Of a stretch of DNA of 64,000 nucleotides, positions 36,387-44,989 are shown piece after piece. The stretch's first letter is position 1; every line of letters starts with the position of its first letter. The notes beneath the pieces were generated by a model. It was given only the letters and a program-made list of their open reading frames with translations. It had not been told where the DNA came from and did no database searches. Source of the DNA: Tepidibacillus fermentans (GTDB taxonomy: Bacteria > Bacillota > Bacilli > Tepidibacillales > Tepidibacillaceae). A program made the translations under genes and the position numbers. The DNA is taken from the NCBI RefSeq assembly GCF_004342885.1, contig NZ_SMAB01000002.1:62001-126000 (forward strand), written 5' to 3'.

Positions 36387-36725
36387 CTATAATTGATCTT
36401 CAATGGGATCTTGAACAAAATGGGTTGGGATTGGAATGGGAAAGTAATTTTCTTCTTCATCCTGACAATCTGCCTCATCCATCAATCCATAAGATTGGTA
36501 GAGAGGACTTTCTGTATCATATTGATCGAGAACTACAATTCCTTCGCTATTGAGGATTTCATATAGGCCGGATAAATCATCATAATCCTCATTGATTACT
36601 ACCGATATTTCTTCTGTATTAGAAGATTGTTTTTCCAAGGTATAGCGGCCTTCATATCCATTTTTGTCCAATAAAGTAGTGATTCGATCGACTTCGTTTG
36701 ATTTTACTATTGCAATCAATGTCAT
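36387..36725 (-). CDS. Small acidic hypothetical protein, possibly PII/PstA-like fold
   Basis: A 112-residue protein on the minus strand, one of only two such genes here. AGGAGG on the minus strand is six bases before the ATG at 36725; an ATG two codons earlier abuts that site. The N-terminus MTLIAIVKSNEVDRITTLLDKNGY is reminiscent of PII-like signal proteins such as the c-di-AMP receptor PstA/DarA, but the glycine-rich T-loop of those proteins is not visible and the tail is acidic with repeated Pro (FPIPIPTHF). The resemblance is weak and function is unknown. Confidence 0.55.
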   Translation of the reverse strand: MTLIAIVKSNEVDRITTLLDKNGYEGRYTLEKQSSNTEEISVVINEDYDDLSGLYEILNSEGIVVLDQYDTESPLYQSYGLMDEADCQDEEENYFPIPIPTHFVQDPIEDQL

Positions 36726-36853
36726 ATTCATCCTCCTGTTGTGTCTACAGAACAATTTGAATACTTCTTTTTCATTATTTGATAAATATACTGGTTCTAC
36801 TCTTTTGTAATGGAATGAAGAAAATGCTCATATGCTGAAAAGGGGGGATCAGG

Positions 36854-37969
36854 ATGATCAAATGGAGAAAGGGAAAAGTGGTTGAAATACTTCAGGAAAC
36901 GGACAAAATTCAAATTGTTAAAATTGATATAAGAGATAAAGAAGTAAAAGCAATCCATTATTTACAATTTGGGGATCGCTTAGAAACAGGGGATGAAGTG
37001 ATCCTGAATCAAACGGCAACTCACCTCCGACTAGGTACAGGAGGATACGATTTTGTTGCTATTCCCTTGACTAAATATCAGAGCGATTTAATCAATAATC
37101 AAAAACAAAATGGACATATCATGAAGCTTCGTTATACTCCTTATCAATTTTCAGTTTTGTCCTGTGAGGAACAATCAAGTCCCTATCATGATCTATTTAC
37201 TGAACCTAAGTCACTCGAAGGTTTGCCTGTTCTAATTGGTGAATTACATAGTATGCTGCCGATTGTCGTAACCATGATTCGGCAGTTAGAAATACAAGAA
37301 GATCTTTTTCCTCGTAGGATCGTTTATATTATGACGGACGGGGGATCACTTCCAATTTCATTCAGTAAGCATGTGGCGATCTTAAAAGAAAAAAAATGGC
37401 TCGATTATACGATCACAATCGGCCATTCTTTTGGTGGCGATCTTGAAGCAGTAAATATATATACAGGTTTATTAGCTGCAAAACATCTTTTACATGCAGA
37501 TATTGCTGTCGTAGTAATGGGTCCTGGTATTGTTGGAACCGGGACATGGTTAGGGCATACAGGAGTTGAACATGGGGAAATCATTAATGCAGTCAATATT
37601 TTAAAAGGTTATCCTATTTCAATCATCCGTGCCAGTGAGATGGATCAACGTTCTCGGCATAGAGGAATTAGTCATCATAGTATAACTGCTTTGCAAACGA
37701 TTAGTTTAACTTCAAGTGCTGTTCCATTCCCTGTATGGTTGGAAAAAGATTACCCCGAAATATTTGATTTATTAAAAAAAGTAACATTAACGAAACATAA
37801 TCTTATACCCGTAACACTTAAAGAAACTGATGTTATCGAGATACTTCAAAAATATCCCAAGGTAATCACTTCAATGGGGCGTACAGTGAAAGATGACCCG
37901 TTATTTTTCGACTTCGTTGCTAGTGCTGCTTACTTTGCACATCAATACCAAAAATCTTTTTATTCGTAA
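36854..37969 (+). CDS. DUF3866 family protein
   Basis: A 371-residue soluble protein that I recognise as DUF3866, common in spore-forming Firmicutes and Actinobacteria, function unknown. Features include an N-terminal beta-rich region (RKGKVVEILQETDKIQIVKID, LNQTATHLRLGTGGYDFVAI) and a mostly hydrophobic core with HSFGGDLEAVN and GPGIVGTGTWLGHTGVEHGE. A GGGGGG-rich ribosome binding site precedes ATG 36854. Its 3' end overlaps the converging mciZ gene by 10 bases. It lies next to nudF and endoQ. Confidence 0.85.
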   Translation: MIKWRKGKVVEILQETDKIQIVKIDIRDKEVKAIHYLQFGDRLETGDEVILNQTATHLRLGTGGYDFVAIPLTKYQSDLINNQKQNGHIMKLRYTPYQFSVLSCEEQSSPYHDLFTEPKSLEGLPVLIGELHSMLPIVVTMIRQLEIQEDLFPRRIVYIMTDGGSLPISFSKHVAILKEKKWLDYTITIGHSFGGDLEAVNIYTGLLAAKHLLHADIAVVVMGPGIVGTGTWLGHTGVEHGEIINAVNILKGYPISIIRASEMDQRSRHRGISHHSITALQTISLTSSAVPFPVWLEKDYPEIFDLLKKVTLTKHNLIPVTLKETDVIEILQKYPKVITSMGRTVKDDPLFFDFVASAAYFAHQYQKSFYS

Positions 37970-38091
37970 CGAAACTTGCTCAAATATTCTTTTACCGTTA
38001 AAGTGGACTGGGAAAGCTCACGGAGTTTCGCTTTAATTTCCCAAGCTTTTCCGATGATCCTAAGTTGATTTTGATTTCTATATACTTTCAT
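37960..38091 (-). CDS. mciZ: MciZ, sporulation peptide inhibitor of FtsZ
   Basis: A 43-residue minus-strand peptide. MKVYRNQ at the N-terminus and GKAWEIKAKLREL (residues 14-26) closely match B. subtilis MciZ (MKV..., GKAWEIRAKLKE), a mother-cell peptide that caps FtsZ filaments and blocks Z-ring formation. On the minus strand AGGAGGT lies six bases before the ATG at 38091. It lies next to nudF, as expected. Its stop overlaps the DUF3866 stop from the other side. The recall of the B. subtilis sequence is from memory. Confidence 0.88.
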   Translation of the reverse strand: MKVYRNQNQLRIIGKAWEIKAKLRELSQSTLTVKEYLSKFRYE

Positions 38092-38138
38092 ATTGAGACC
38101 TCCTGATATAAAATGATAGATGATTTTTACTTAGTAAG

Positions 38139-38167
38139 ATCATATGTCGATGTTGGACAAGTTATAA
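38139..38167 (-). promoter_or_regulatory. Candidate sigma-E promoter of mciZ
   Basis: On the minus strand TTATAAC (38167-38161) and CATATGAT (38146-38139) are 14 bases apart. The -10 is identical to that of spoIIM and both carry TTGTCCAAC in the spacer. The -35 match to KMATATT is weak (4 of 7). Confidence 0.45.
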
Positions 38168-38192
38168 CTAAGTTGAAGGAAGGGAATAAACA

Positions 38193-38747
38193 TTGAACCA
38201 AAAATTTGTAGAAAAAACAGTATCAAGTCAGCAAATCTTTGATGGGAAAATTATTAAAGTATTTGTTGATACAGTAGAGTTACCAAATGGAAAACATGCC
38301 ACAAGAGAAATTGTTCGTCATCCAGGAGCTGTAGGAATTCTTGCTGTGACCAAAGAAAATCGGGTTCTGATGGTCAAACAATACCGAAAACCAATGAATC
38401 AATTTCTATATGAGATTCCCGCAGGAAAATTAGAACCAGGGGAAGATCCAAAATTATGCGCAATTCGCGAATTAAAGGAAGAAACCGGTTATGTTGCTAC
38501 CAATATGACACCATTTAGCAAATTTTATACATCCCCTGGATTTGCCGATGAATTCATTCATTTATTTTATGCAGAAGGAATTGAAGCAGGAGAAGCTACT
38601 CCTGATGAAGATGAGTTTGTAGAACTTGTAGAGTTGACATTAGACGAGAGTATAGAGATGATTGAAAAGGGGAAAATTGTAGATGCAAAAACAATTATCT
38701 CGATCTACTACTTGCAAATGATGCTACTAAAGGGTAGGGAAAAATGA
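38193..38747 (+). CDS. nudF: ADP-ribose pyrophosphatase, Nudix hydrolase
   Basis: A 184-residue Nudix enzyme hydrolysing ADP-ribose to AMP and ribose 5-phosphate. The full Nudix box is present (AGKLEPGEDPKLCAIRELKE, then ETGY). The TTG at 38193 follows GAAGGAAGGG. It overlaps the start of endoQ (ATGA) by four bases, so the two genes are coupled. It is YqkG/NudF in Bacillus, beside mciZ. Confidence 0.93.
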   Translation: MNQKFVEKTVSSQQIFDGKIIKVFVDTVELPNGKHATREIVRHPGAVGILAVTKENRVLMVKQYRKPMNQFLYEIPAGKLEPGEDPKLCAIRELKEETGYVATNMTPFSKFYTSPGFADEFIHLFYAEGIEAGEATPDEDEFVELVELTLDESIEMIEKGKIVDAKTIISIYYLQMMLLKGREK

Positions 38748-39904
38748 AAGCTTATTTTGCTGATTTGCATATTCATATTGGATGGACAGAAATAAAAAAG
38801 CCTATAAAGATAAGTGCTTCTAAAAACTTGACGTTTCGCAATCTTATTCAAGAGGCATATCATCGTAAAGGATTAGATATGATCGGGATCATCGATGCCC
38901 ATTCTCCTTTGGTTCAAAAGGAGATTCAGTCTTTACTTCAAGAAGGAATAATACAAGAATTAGCTGAAGGTGGTTTGCGTTATCAAGATTTAACGATTCT
39001 TTTAGGTTCTGAGATTGAAATAAAAGAGGAAAATAGAGGAGAAGCTCACTATCTTGTATTCCTTCCTTATTTTGAAGATATGGTTCTTTTTTCCGATTGG
39101 TTGAAAAAACGGATGAAGAATATTCAATTGAGTTCACAACGCTTATATGTATCCACAAAAGAACTTCAGAAGGAGACAAAAGTAAGGGAAGGGCTTTTTA
39201 TCCCAGCTCATATCTTTACTCCATTTAAATCAGTGTATGGGAATTGTTGTAAAAGAATGGAAGAAGTTCTTGATCTGTCGTTGATTGATGCCGTTGAATT
39301 AGGCTTAAGTTCTGACACGGAGATGGCAGATCAAATTGAGGAATTACATCCTTACACTTTTGTTACCGATTCTGATGCTCATTCATTAGTGAAAATCGGA
39401 AGGGAATATAATGAGATACAAATGGAAACACCGAGTTTTAAAGAACTAATGTTGGCCTTAAAGCGAAAAGATGGAAGAAAAGTAATCAGCAATTATGGGC
39501 TAGACCCGAAACTTGGTAAATATCATAAGAGTCGTTGTGCAAAATGCGAGACATTAATTACAAACGAAACAGTTTGTCCCAAATGTGGTAGTCAACGGAT
39601 CATAAAGGGTGTTTCCAATCGTATTGAAGAAATTGCAACCTTATCTCAGCCTAAGCACCCAGAATATCGTCCATCCTATATTCATCAAGTACCTTTAGAA
39701 TTTATCCCGAAACTTGGTCCAAAAACTTTAGCTCGGTTACTTGAGCATTTTGGAAATGAAATGAATATTATCCATCGTGTGAAAAAGGAAGATTTATTGA
39801 CTGTTGTTTCAGAACCAATCGCTGATATGATCATCAAGGCGAGAGCAGGACAATTAGTGGTTGAAATGGGTGGAGGGGGCTTTTATGGAAAAGTCTTAAA
39901 TTAG
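38744..39904 (+). CDS. endoQ: Endonuclease Q-like PHP-domain DNA repair nuclease
   Basis: A 386-residue protein. The N-terminal PHP metallophosphatase-type domain starts FADLHIHIGWTE and continues with GIIDAHSPLV, GSEIEIKEE, FIPAHIFTPF and TDSDAHS. A CxxC-type zinc finger (CAKCETLITNETVCPKCG) and a helix-hairpin-helix-like region (IPKLGPKTLARLLEHFG) follow. This is the architecture of endonuclease Q, which cuts 5' to deaminated bases (uracil, hypoxanthine) and is YqxK in B. subtilis. Coupled to nudF. Assignment is by architecture and location. Confidence 0.85.
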   Translation: MKAYFADLHIHIGWTEIKKPIKISASKNLTFRNLIQEAYHRKGLDMIGIIDAHSPLVQKEIQSLLQEGIIQELAEGGLRYQDLTILLGSEIEIKEENRGEAHYLVFLPYFEDMVLFSDWLKKRMKNIQLSSQRLYVSTKELQKETKVREGLFIPAHIFTPFKSVYGNCCKRMEEVLDLSLIDAVELGLSSDTEMADQIEELHPYTFVTDSDAHSLVKIGREYNEIQMETPSFKELMLALKRKDGRKVISNYGLDPKLGKYHKSRCAKCETLITNETVCPKCGSQRIIKGVSNRIEEIATLSQPKHPEYRPSYIHQVPLEFIPKLGPKTLARLLEHFGNEMNIIHRVKKEDLLTVVSEPIADMIIKARAGQLVVEMGGGGFYGKVLN

Positions 39905-39905
39905 T

Positions 39906-39934
39906 TCATATTCTTACCTTGTCCAACATATGAT
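39906..39934 (+). promoter_or_regulatory. Sigma-E promoter of spoIIM
   Basis: TCATATT (39906-39912) matches the sigma-E -35 KMATATT exactly, and CATATGAT (39927-39934) lies 14 bases downstream, a normal spacing. It sits directly upstream of spoIIM. Confidence 0.8.
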
Positions 39935-39952
39935 GTATTAAGTTGGACAAGG
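39917..39952. repeat. 11-bp inverted repeat around the spoIIM promoter
   Basis: CCTTGTCCAAC (39917-39927) and GTTGGACAAGG (39942-39952) are perfect arms with a 14-base spacer that holds the -10. A TTGTCCAAC core also occurs in the mciZ promoter region. It may be an operator; the right arm also carries part of the ribosome binding site. Confidence 0.6.
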
Positions 39953-39962
39953 AGGGATTTTT

Positions 39963-40613
39963 ATGAGACGACGACCAATCAATGATAAAATTGGAAACTA
40001 TGTGAAGCAACATTTTTCATTATATATTTTTACGATCATCTTATTTATCATGGGTGTGATTTATGGATCTTTAATTATCCAATCATTATCGTCGAATCAA
40101 AAACAAGAAATGATCGGATATCTAAGTCAATTTTTTCATGGTTTAACGAGTAATGGAGATGCAGTTTTTTCAACGAAGGTTGCTTTAAAACAAGTGATTT
40201 TTGAGCATTTAAAGTATTTGGGAATGATCTGGTTTTTGGGATTATCGATTATTGGAATGCCACTGATTCTCATTTTAATCTTTATGAAAGGATTTGTGAT
40301 TGGCTTTACGGTCTCATTTTTGATCTCACAATTACAGTGGAAGGGATTTGTTTTTTCTTTTGTTTCGATCTTACCGCAAAACCTTTTGATTGTTCCAGCT
40401 TATATCATTGCTAGTGTAGCGGGAATTGCTTTTTCATTATCTCTTGTACTTTCAAGAATAAAAAGGAACCCTTATACTCCATTTATTCATCAGCCCTTTT
40501 TATCCTTTTTTTCCCTGATCATGATGATGGCTGCGATCTTAGTTGTTGCTTCCGGATTTGAAACCTTTGTATCACCATATTTAATGAGAAGTATGGCAAA
40601 TTTATTTTATTAA
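39963..40613 (+). CDS. spoIIM: Stage II sporulation protein M
   Basis: A 216-residue integral membrane protein with about five hydrophobic segments. It is part of the SpoIID-SpoIIM-SpoIIP septal peptidoglycan degradation machine needed for engulfment. AAGGAGGG precedes ATG 39963 by six bases. It is placed between endoQ and fur as in B. subtilis. The sigma-E promoter upstream fits its mother-cell role. Confidence 0.93.
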   Translation: MRRRPINDKIGNYVKQHFSLYIFTIILFIMGVIYGSLIIQSLSSNQKQEMIGYLSQFFHGLTSNGDAVFSTKVALKQVIFEHLKYLGMIWFLGLSIIGMPLILILIFMKGFVIGFTVSFLISQLQWKGFVFSFVSILPQNLLIVPAYIIASVAGIAFSLSLVLSRIKRNPYTPFIHQPFLSFFSLIMMMAAILVVASGFETFVSPYLMRSMANLFY

Positions 40614-40657
40614 AAATTCGCTAGAAATCTATTGATTATCAACTGATTTTCAATTCA

Positions 40658-40685
40658 TTGACTTTTTTATCCAGCCTGTTATAAT
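40658..40685 (+). promoter_or_regulatory. Sigma-A promoter of fur
   Basis: TTGACT (40658-40663) and TATAAT (40680-40685) are 16 bases apart, 32 bases upstream of fur. Confidence 0.7.
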
Positions 40686-40716
40686 CAGGGTTAGATGCTG
40701 GAGGAGGTGGTACGTT

Positions 40717-41163
40717 ATGGAAAAACGTATCGAAAAAATAAAACAACAGCTTCATTCGTATAATTTTAAGCTTACTCCTCAACGTGAGGCACTGATAAGG
40801 GTTTTAATCGAGAATGAAGAAGGTCATTTAAGTGCAGAAGATGCGTTTCTATTAGTCAAAAAAAAGGTTCCTGATATTGGTTTAGCAACTGTCTATCGTA
40901 CATTAGAGTTACTAAGTGAATTAAATATTCTGCAAAAATTAAATTTTGGCGATAATGTGACAAGGTATGAGTTTCGCTCGGAACAAGCTGAGCATCATCA
41001 TCATCATTTAGTATGTATTAATTGTGGGAAAGTAGAAGAAATTAACGAAGATTGGCTAGGACCGATTGAAGAACGGGTTGAGAAGCAATTTGATTTTGAT
41101 ATCTTGGATCATCGCTTGATCTTTAATGGTATTTGCAGTGAATGTAAGAAAAAAAGACAATAG
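40717..41163 (+). CDS. fur: Ferric uptake regulator Fur family transcription factor
   Basis: A 148-residue Fur-family regulator. The winged helix (LTPQREALIRVLIENE, GLATVYRTLELLSE) is followed by the metal-binding domain, with the His cluster EHHHHHLVCINCGKVEE, the Cys pair CINC, and a second pair CSEC near the C-terminus for structural zinc. Synteny with spoIIM and xerD supports Fur rather than PerR or Zur. GGAGGAGGTGG precedes the ATG. Confidence 0.88.
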   Translation: MEKRIEKIKQQLHSYNFKLTPQREALIRVLIENEEGHLSAEDAFLLVKKKVPDIGLATVYRTLELLSELNILQKLNFGDNVTRYEFRSEQAEHHHHHLVCINCGKVEEINEDWLGPIEERVEKQFDFDILDHRLIFNGICSECKKKRQ

Positions 41164-41255
41164 AACTATTCCATTTAAGAATATAGTGGTAAGATAGAGA
41201 ATATAGTTGTAATTCTAAAAATTCTACATCTATATTTAGGGGAGGAGCAAACGGT

Positions 41256-42374
41256 ATGCGGATCGGAGTTCCAAAAGAAATTAAAAATAACGAAAATCGT
41301 GTAGCCATTACACCTGCAGGAGTAGAAACTTTACAAAGGGCTGGTCACCAGGTCTATATTGAAACAGGTGCAGGAATTGGAAGCGGTTTCACTGATGAAG
41401 ATTATTTAGCAGTAGGAGCTGTTATTCTTAACTCTGCCAAGGAAGTATGGGATCAAGCTGATATGGTCATGAAAGTAAAAGAGCCTCTTCCTTCAGAATA
41501 TGACTATTTTCGTGAAGGTTTGATTTTATTTACCTATTTACATTTAGCACCAGAACCTGAGTTAACCAAGGCATTAATTGAAAAGAAAGTTGTAGCTATC
41601 GCTTATGAAACCGTTCAACTTGATAATGGTTCTTTACCCTTATTAATGCCAATGAGTGAAGTGGCAGGTAGAATGTCTATTCAAATTGGTGCTCAATTTC
41701 TTGAAAAACCGCAAGGAGGTAAAGGAATCTTATTAGGTGGAGTTCCTGGAGTTCCTCCGGCAGAAGTAGTCATTATAGGCGGAGGGCATGTAGGTACGAA
41801 TGCTGCCAAAATGGCGATCGGTTTAGGTGCCAATGTAACCATTATTGATCTAAATGCTGATCGTCTACGATATCTTGATGATATTTTTCAAGGTAGAGTC
41901 AATACGTTAATGTCTAATAGTTATAATATTGCTCAAGCTGTCAAGAAAGCAGATTTGGTAGTTGGAGCTGTCCTTATTCCTGGAGCAAGAGCCCCAAAAT
42001 TAGTGACAGAAGAGATGGTAAAAACAATGACTCCAGGTTCTGTCATCGTTGATGTGGCGATCGACCAAGGAGGTTCTATTGAAACAATCGATCGAGTAAC
42101 GACTCATGATGAACCTACTTATGTGAAGCATGGAGTTGTTCATTATGCTGTTGCCAATATGCCTGGTGCTGTAGCTAGAACATCCACCTTAGCTTTAACT
42201 AACGTCACAACCCCTTATGCACTTGAAATCGCAAATAAAGGTTACGAAAGAGCGATAAAGGAAAATCGTGCATTGGCTCGCGGAGTAAATGTAATTGATG
42301 GACAAGTTACTTATGAAGCAGTGGCTAAAGCTTTAAATCTAACTTATGTTTCACTTCATCAGGTTTTAAATTAA
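41256..42374 (+). CDS. ald: Alanine dehydrogenase
   Basis: A 372-residue NAD-dependent enzyme that converts L-alanine to pyruvate and ammonium, used in alanine catabolism and during sporulation. The N-terminal [20 protein letters not shown], catalytic [11 protein letters not shown] lysine and the Rossmann motif [17 protein letters not shown] are complete. GGGGAGG precedes the ATG. In B. subtilis ald lies elsewhere, so its place between fur and yqzK is a local rearrangement. A very long terminator hairpin follows. Confidence 0.95.
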   Translation: MRIGVPKEIKNNENRVAITPAGVETLQRAGHQVYIETGAGIGSGFTDEDYLAVGAVILNSAKEVWDQADMVMKVKEPLPSEYDYFREGLILFTYLHLAPEPELTKALIEKKVVAIAYETVQLDNGSLPLLMPMSEVAGRMSIQIGAQFLEKPQGGKGILLGGVPGVPPAEVVIIGGGHVGTNAAKMAIGLGANVTIIDLNADRLRYLDDIFQGRVNTLMSNSYNIAQAVKKADLVVGAVLIPGARAPKLVTEEMVKTMTPGSVIVDVAIDQGGSIETIDRVTTHDEPTYVKHGVVHYAVANMPGAVARTSTLALTNVTTPYALEIANKGYERAIKENRALARGVNVIDGQVTYEAVAKALNLTYVSLHQVLN

Positions 42375-42382
42375 GGACAATC

Positions 42383-42438
42383 TAATAAAATAGTATAAAA
42401 AGGCTATCTTTGAATAGCCTTTTTATACTATTTTATTA
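42383..42438 (+). terminator. Terminator after ald, 24-bp perfect hairpin
   Basis: The arms at 42383-42406 and 42415-42438 are fully complementary around an 8-base loop. The core GGCTA...TAGCC is followed by TTTTTATAC, and the stem is symmetrical, so it can act in both directions. Confidence 0.85.
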
Positions 42439-42459
42439 AAAACTAGGGAGTTGAAGATC

Positions 42460-42711
42460 TTGTTTGTCACATTAAAAAGATTAATTGAGTGGTTTTTATT
42501 AGTATTTGTCTTTTTGCTTTTTACGATCTTGATGTATTGGGTAGTTCTCATTGTCAACACATGGATTGAACCTGATCAATTTAAGGAGCCAATAGGGCAT
42601 TCGATAAAGGTTGATGGAGTAATTGATTCTTCTTTTCAATCTCACTTACAATTACAAAACGAAAGTATGATCGAACGTCTGAAACTTTTTTATTGGTATG
42701 GAGGATATTAA
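42460..42711 (+). CDS. yqzK: YqzK-like DUF4227 family membrane protein
   Basis: An 83-residue protein with one N-terminal membrane segment (about residues 8-33: rich in Leu, Phe, Val) and a soluble tail ending LKLFYWYGGY. It lies between ald/fur and xerD as B. subtilis yqzK does between fur and xerD. Family function is unknown. TTG 42460 is preferred because GGGAG at 42446-42450 abuts TTG 42451 but is nine bases from 42460. Confidence 0.78.
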   Translation: MFVTLKRLIEWFLLVFVFLLFTILMYWVVLIVNTWIEPDQFKEPIGHSIKVDGVIDSSFQSHLQLQNESMIERLKLFYWYGGY

Positions 42712-42796
42712 ATTTTCTTTCTTTAGAAGGAGTTCTGCTAGTAATGTTGAATAAATAAACGTACTAGAAAAACCTATATAAAGGAGAAAGTCGTAG

Positions 42797-43684
42797 ATGG
42801 AAAGATTAATCGAGCAATTTATCCATTATCTCTTGGTAGAGAAGGGATTGGCTCAAAATACATTGGACTCCTATCGAAGAGATTTAATCTCCTATTTTAA
42901 ATTTTTAAAGACTTATGAAATCTCCTCCATTGAAGATACCAATCGTTCACATATCATTGGATATTTACTATCATTAAAAAATAAAGGAAGAGCAACAACT
43001 ACGATATCCCGAAACCTTGCATCAATTCGAGCATTTTATCAATTTTTAGTAAGAGACAGGATCATCGAAAAAGATCCATCGCAAAATCTCGAATCTCCAA
43101 AAATCGATAAACGCTTACCAAAAGTCCTTACCGTTGAACAGGTTGAAAGTTTATTAAATATGCCAGATCTAAAAACACCAGTAGGTATTCGGGACCGGGC
43201 TATGTTAGAATTATTGTATGCGACAGGTATACGTGTTTCTGAGCTAGTTGCATTAAATCTTGATGATTTAAACATGAAGATGGGTTTTGTGAAATGTTTT
43301 GGAAAAGGGTCAAAAGAACGTATTGTTCCATTAGGCAGTTTAGCGATAAAAAGTATTCAATTTTATTTAGACCATGCTCGAAATAAATTAATTAAAGGAA
43401 AAGCAGAAGAAGCACTATTTGTGAATCATCATGGTAATCGTTTAACACGTCAAGGATTTTGGAAAATTATAAAAAAATATGCCAAACCAGCTTCCATTGA
43501 AATGCAAATTACACCTCATACATTAAGACATTCTTTTGCAACCCATTTATTAGAAAACGGTGCAGATCTCAGATCTGTTCAAGAGATGTTAGGTCATGCT
43601 GACATTTCCACAACACAGATTTATACTCATATTACAAGATCAAAGTTAAAAGAAGTTTATTCAAAAGCTCATCCCAGGGCGTAG
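42797..43684 (+). CDS. xerD: Site-specific tyrosine recombinase XerD
   Basis: A 295-residue recombinase that resolves chromosome dimers at dif with XerC. The N-terminal SAM-like core-binding domain (FIHYLLVEKGLAQNTLDSYR) and the catalytic domain are complete: Arg in ATGIRVSELVAL, the HxxR motif in HTLRHSFATHLLENG, and the Tyr in GHADISTTQIYTHI. AAGGAG precedes the ATG. It is followed by deoB as in Bacillus. No dif site was searched for. Confidence 0.93.
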   Translation: MERLIEQFIHYLLVEKGLAQNTLDSYRRDLISYFKFLKTYEISSIEDTNRSHIIGYLLSLKNKGRATTTISRNLASIRAFYQFLVRDRIIEKDPSQNLESPKIDKRLPKVLTVEQVESLLNMPDLKTPVGIRDRAMLELLYATGIRVSELVALNLDDLNMKMGFVKCFGKGSKERIVPLGSLAIKSIQFYLDHARNKLIKGKAEEALFVNHHGNRLTRQGFWKIIKKYAKPASIEMQITPHTLRHSFATHLLENGADLRSVQEMLGHADISTTQIYTHITRSKLKEVYSKAHPRA

Positions 43685-43685
43685 G

Positions 43686-43712
43686 GGTACTTCATGAAGT
43701 ACCTTTTTCTCC
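43686..43712 (+). terminator. Terminator after xerD
   Basis: GGTACTTCATGAAGTACC (43686-43703) is palindromic and is followed by TTTTTCT. Confidence 0.8.
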
Positions 43713-43797
43713 AATTTGAGTTGTCAGACATCTGTCGAATACCCGATTTCAATTCTGGTCAAACTAATAATATTATGATGGGAAAGGAAGGAAAAAT

Positions 43798-44976
43798 ATG
43801 AATCCATTTAAAAGAGTTGCTTTAATAGTATTGGATAGTGTTGGAATAGGTGAACTACCCGATTCCGAAAAATTTGGTGATCGGGGAACTAATACTCTTC
43901 TACATATTTCCGAACAAATAAACGGTTTACATGTACCAAATTTAGAAAAAATGGGTTTAGGGAATATTTTCCCTCTCCAGGGAGTAAAGAAAGTAGAGCA
44001 ACCGATTGCTTCATTTGGAAAAATGAAAGAAGTATCGGTTGGTAAAGATACAATGACCGGCCATTGGGAAATAATGGGTTTAAAAATTGATATCCCTTTT
44101 AAAACGTATCCCAATGGTTTTCCGGATTCCTTAATTAAACCATTTGAAGAACGAATTGGAAGAAAGGTAATTGGGAATAAACCCGCTTCAGGGACTGAGA
44201 TTATTGAAGAATTAGGGGAAGAACATATGAAAACGGGAGCAGTGATCGTTTACACCTCAGCAGATAGCGTTTTTCAAGTTGCAGCCCATGAAGAAATTGT
44301 TCTCCTCGATGAATTATATCGTATATGTGAAATTGCGAGAGAGATGACTCTGGATGAAGAACATGCGGTAGGCCGAGTAATTGCACGACCTTTTATTGGT
44401 ACGCCTGGTCATTTTACACGAACTGCTAATCGACATGACTATGCGGTAAAGCCACCAGCGAAAACGGTTATGAACTATTTAGCGGAGTCAGGACTTGACT
44501 CGATAGCAGTTGGCAAAATTTCAGATATTTATTCTGGTGAAGGGGTTACACAGGCAATAAAAACGAAGTCAAATATGGATGGAGTGGATAAAACCGTTGA
44601 GGGACTGAAATCAGACTTTCATGGTTTACTTTTTACCAATTTAGTAGATTTTGATATGTTGTATGGGCATCGTCGTGATCCAATTGGTTATGGAAAAGCA
44701 ATTGAAGAGTTTGATGCCAGACTTCCAGAACTTTTTGCTGCTCTTAAAGAAGATGATCTTCTGATCCTTACGGCTGACCATGGGAATGATCCTACTCATA
44801 CAGGAACAGACCATACGAGGGAATATGTTCCATTGTTAGTCTATAGCAAAAAGTTAAACGGTGGAGTTGATCTAGGAATAAGAGGAACCTTTGCAGATGT
44901 CGGGGCAACGATTGCTGACATTTTTGATGTAAAAAAACCGGAATATGGGAAGAGTTTTTTACAAGTATTAAAATAG
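43798..44976 (+). CDS. deoB: Phosphopentomutase
   Basis: A 392-residue alkaline phosphatase-superfamily enzyme interconverting ribose/deoxyribose 1- and 5-phosphate. Metal-binding motifs include [12 protein letters not shown] at the N-terminus, DTMTGHWE around the phosphorylated Thr, and [19 protein letters not shown] at the C-terminus. GGAAAGGAAGG precedes the ATG. It feeds on products of the nucleoside phosphorylase gene that follows after 13 bases. Confidence 0.95.
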   Translation: MNPFKRVALIVLDSVGIGELPDSEKFGDRGTNTLLHISEQINGLHVPNLEKMGLGNIFPLQGVKKVEQPIASFGKMKEVSVGKDTMTGHWEIMGLKIDIPFKTYPNGFPDSLIKPFEERIGRKVIGNKPASGTEIIEELGEEHMKTGAVIVYTSADSVFQVAAHEEIVLLDELYRICEIAREMTLDEEHAVGRVIARPFIGTPGHFTRTANRHDYAVKPPAKTVMNYLAESGLDSIAVGKISDIYSGEGVTQAIKTKSNMDGVDKTVEGLKSDFHGLLFTNLVDFDMLYGHRRDPIGYGKAIEEFDARLPELFAALKEDDLLILTADHGNDPTHTGTDHTREYVPLLVYSKKLNGGVDLGIRGTFADVGATIADIFDVKKPEYGKSFLQVLK

Positions 44977-44989
44977 GGGGAATGGGAAA

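Noticed and set aside
40620-40657. Fur box upstream of fur (TTGATTATCAACTGATTTTC)
   Set aside because: Only a loose match to the 7-1-7 GATAAT pattern; not strong enough to call.
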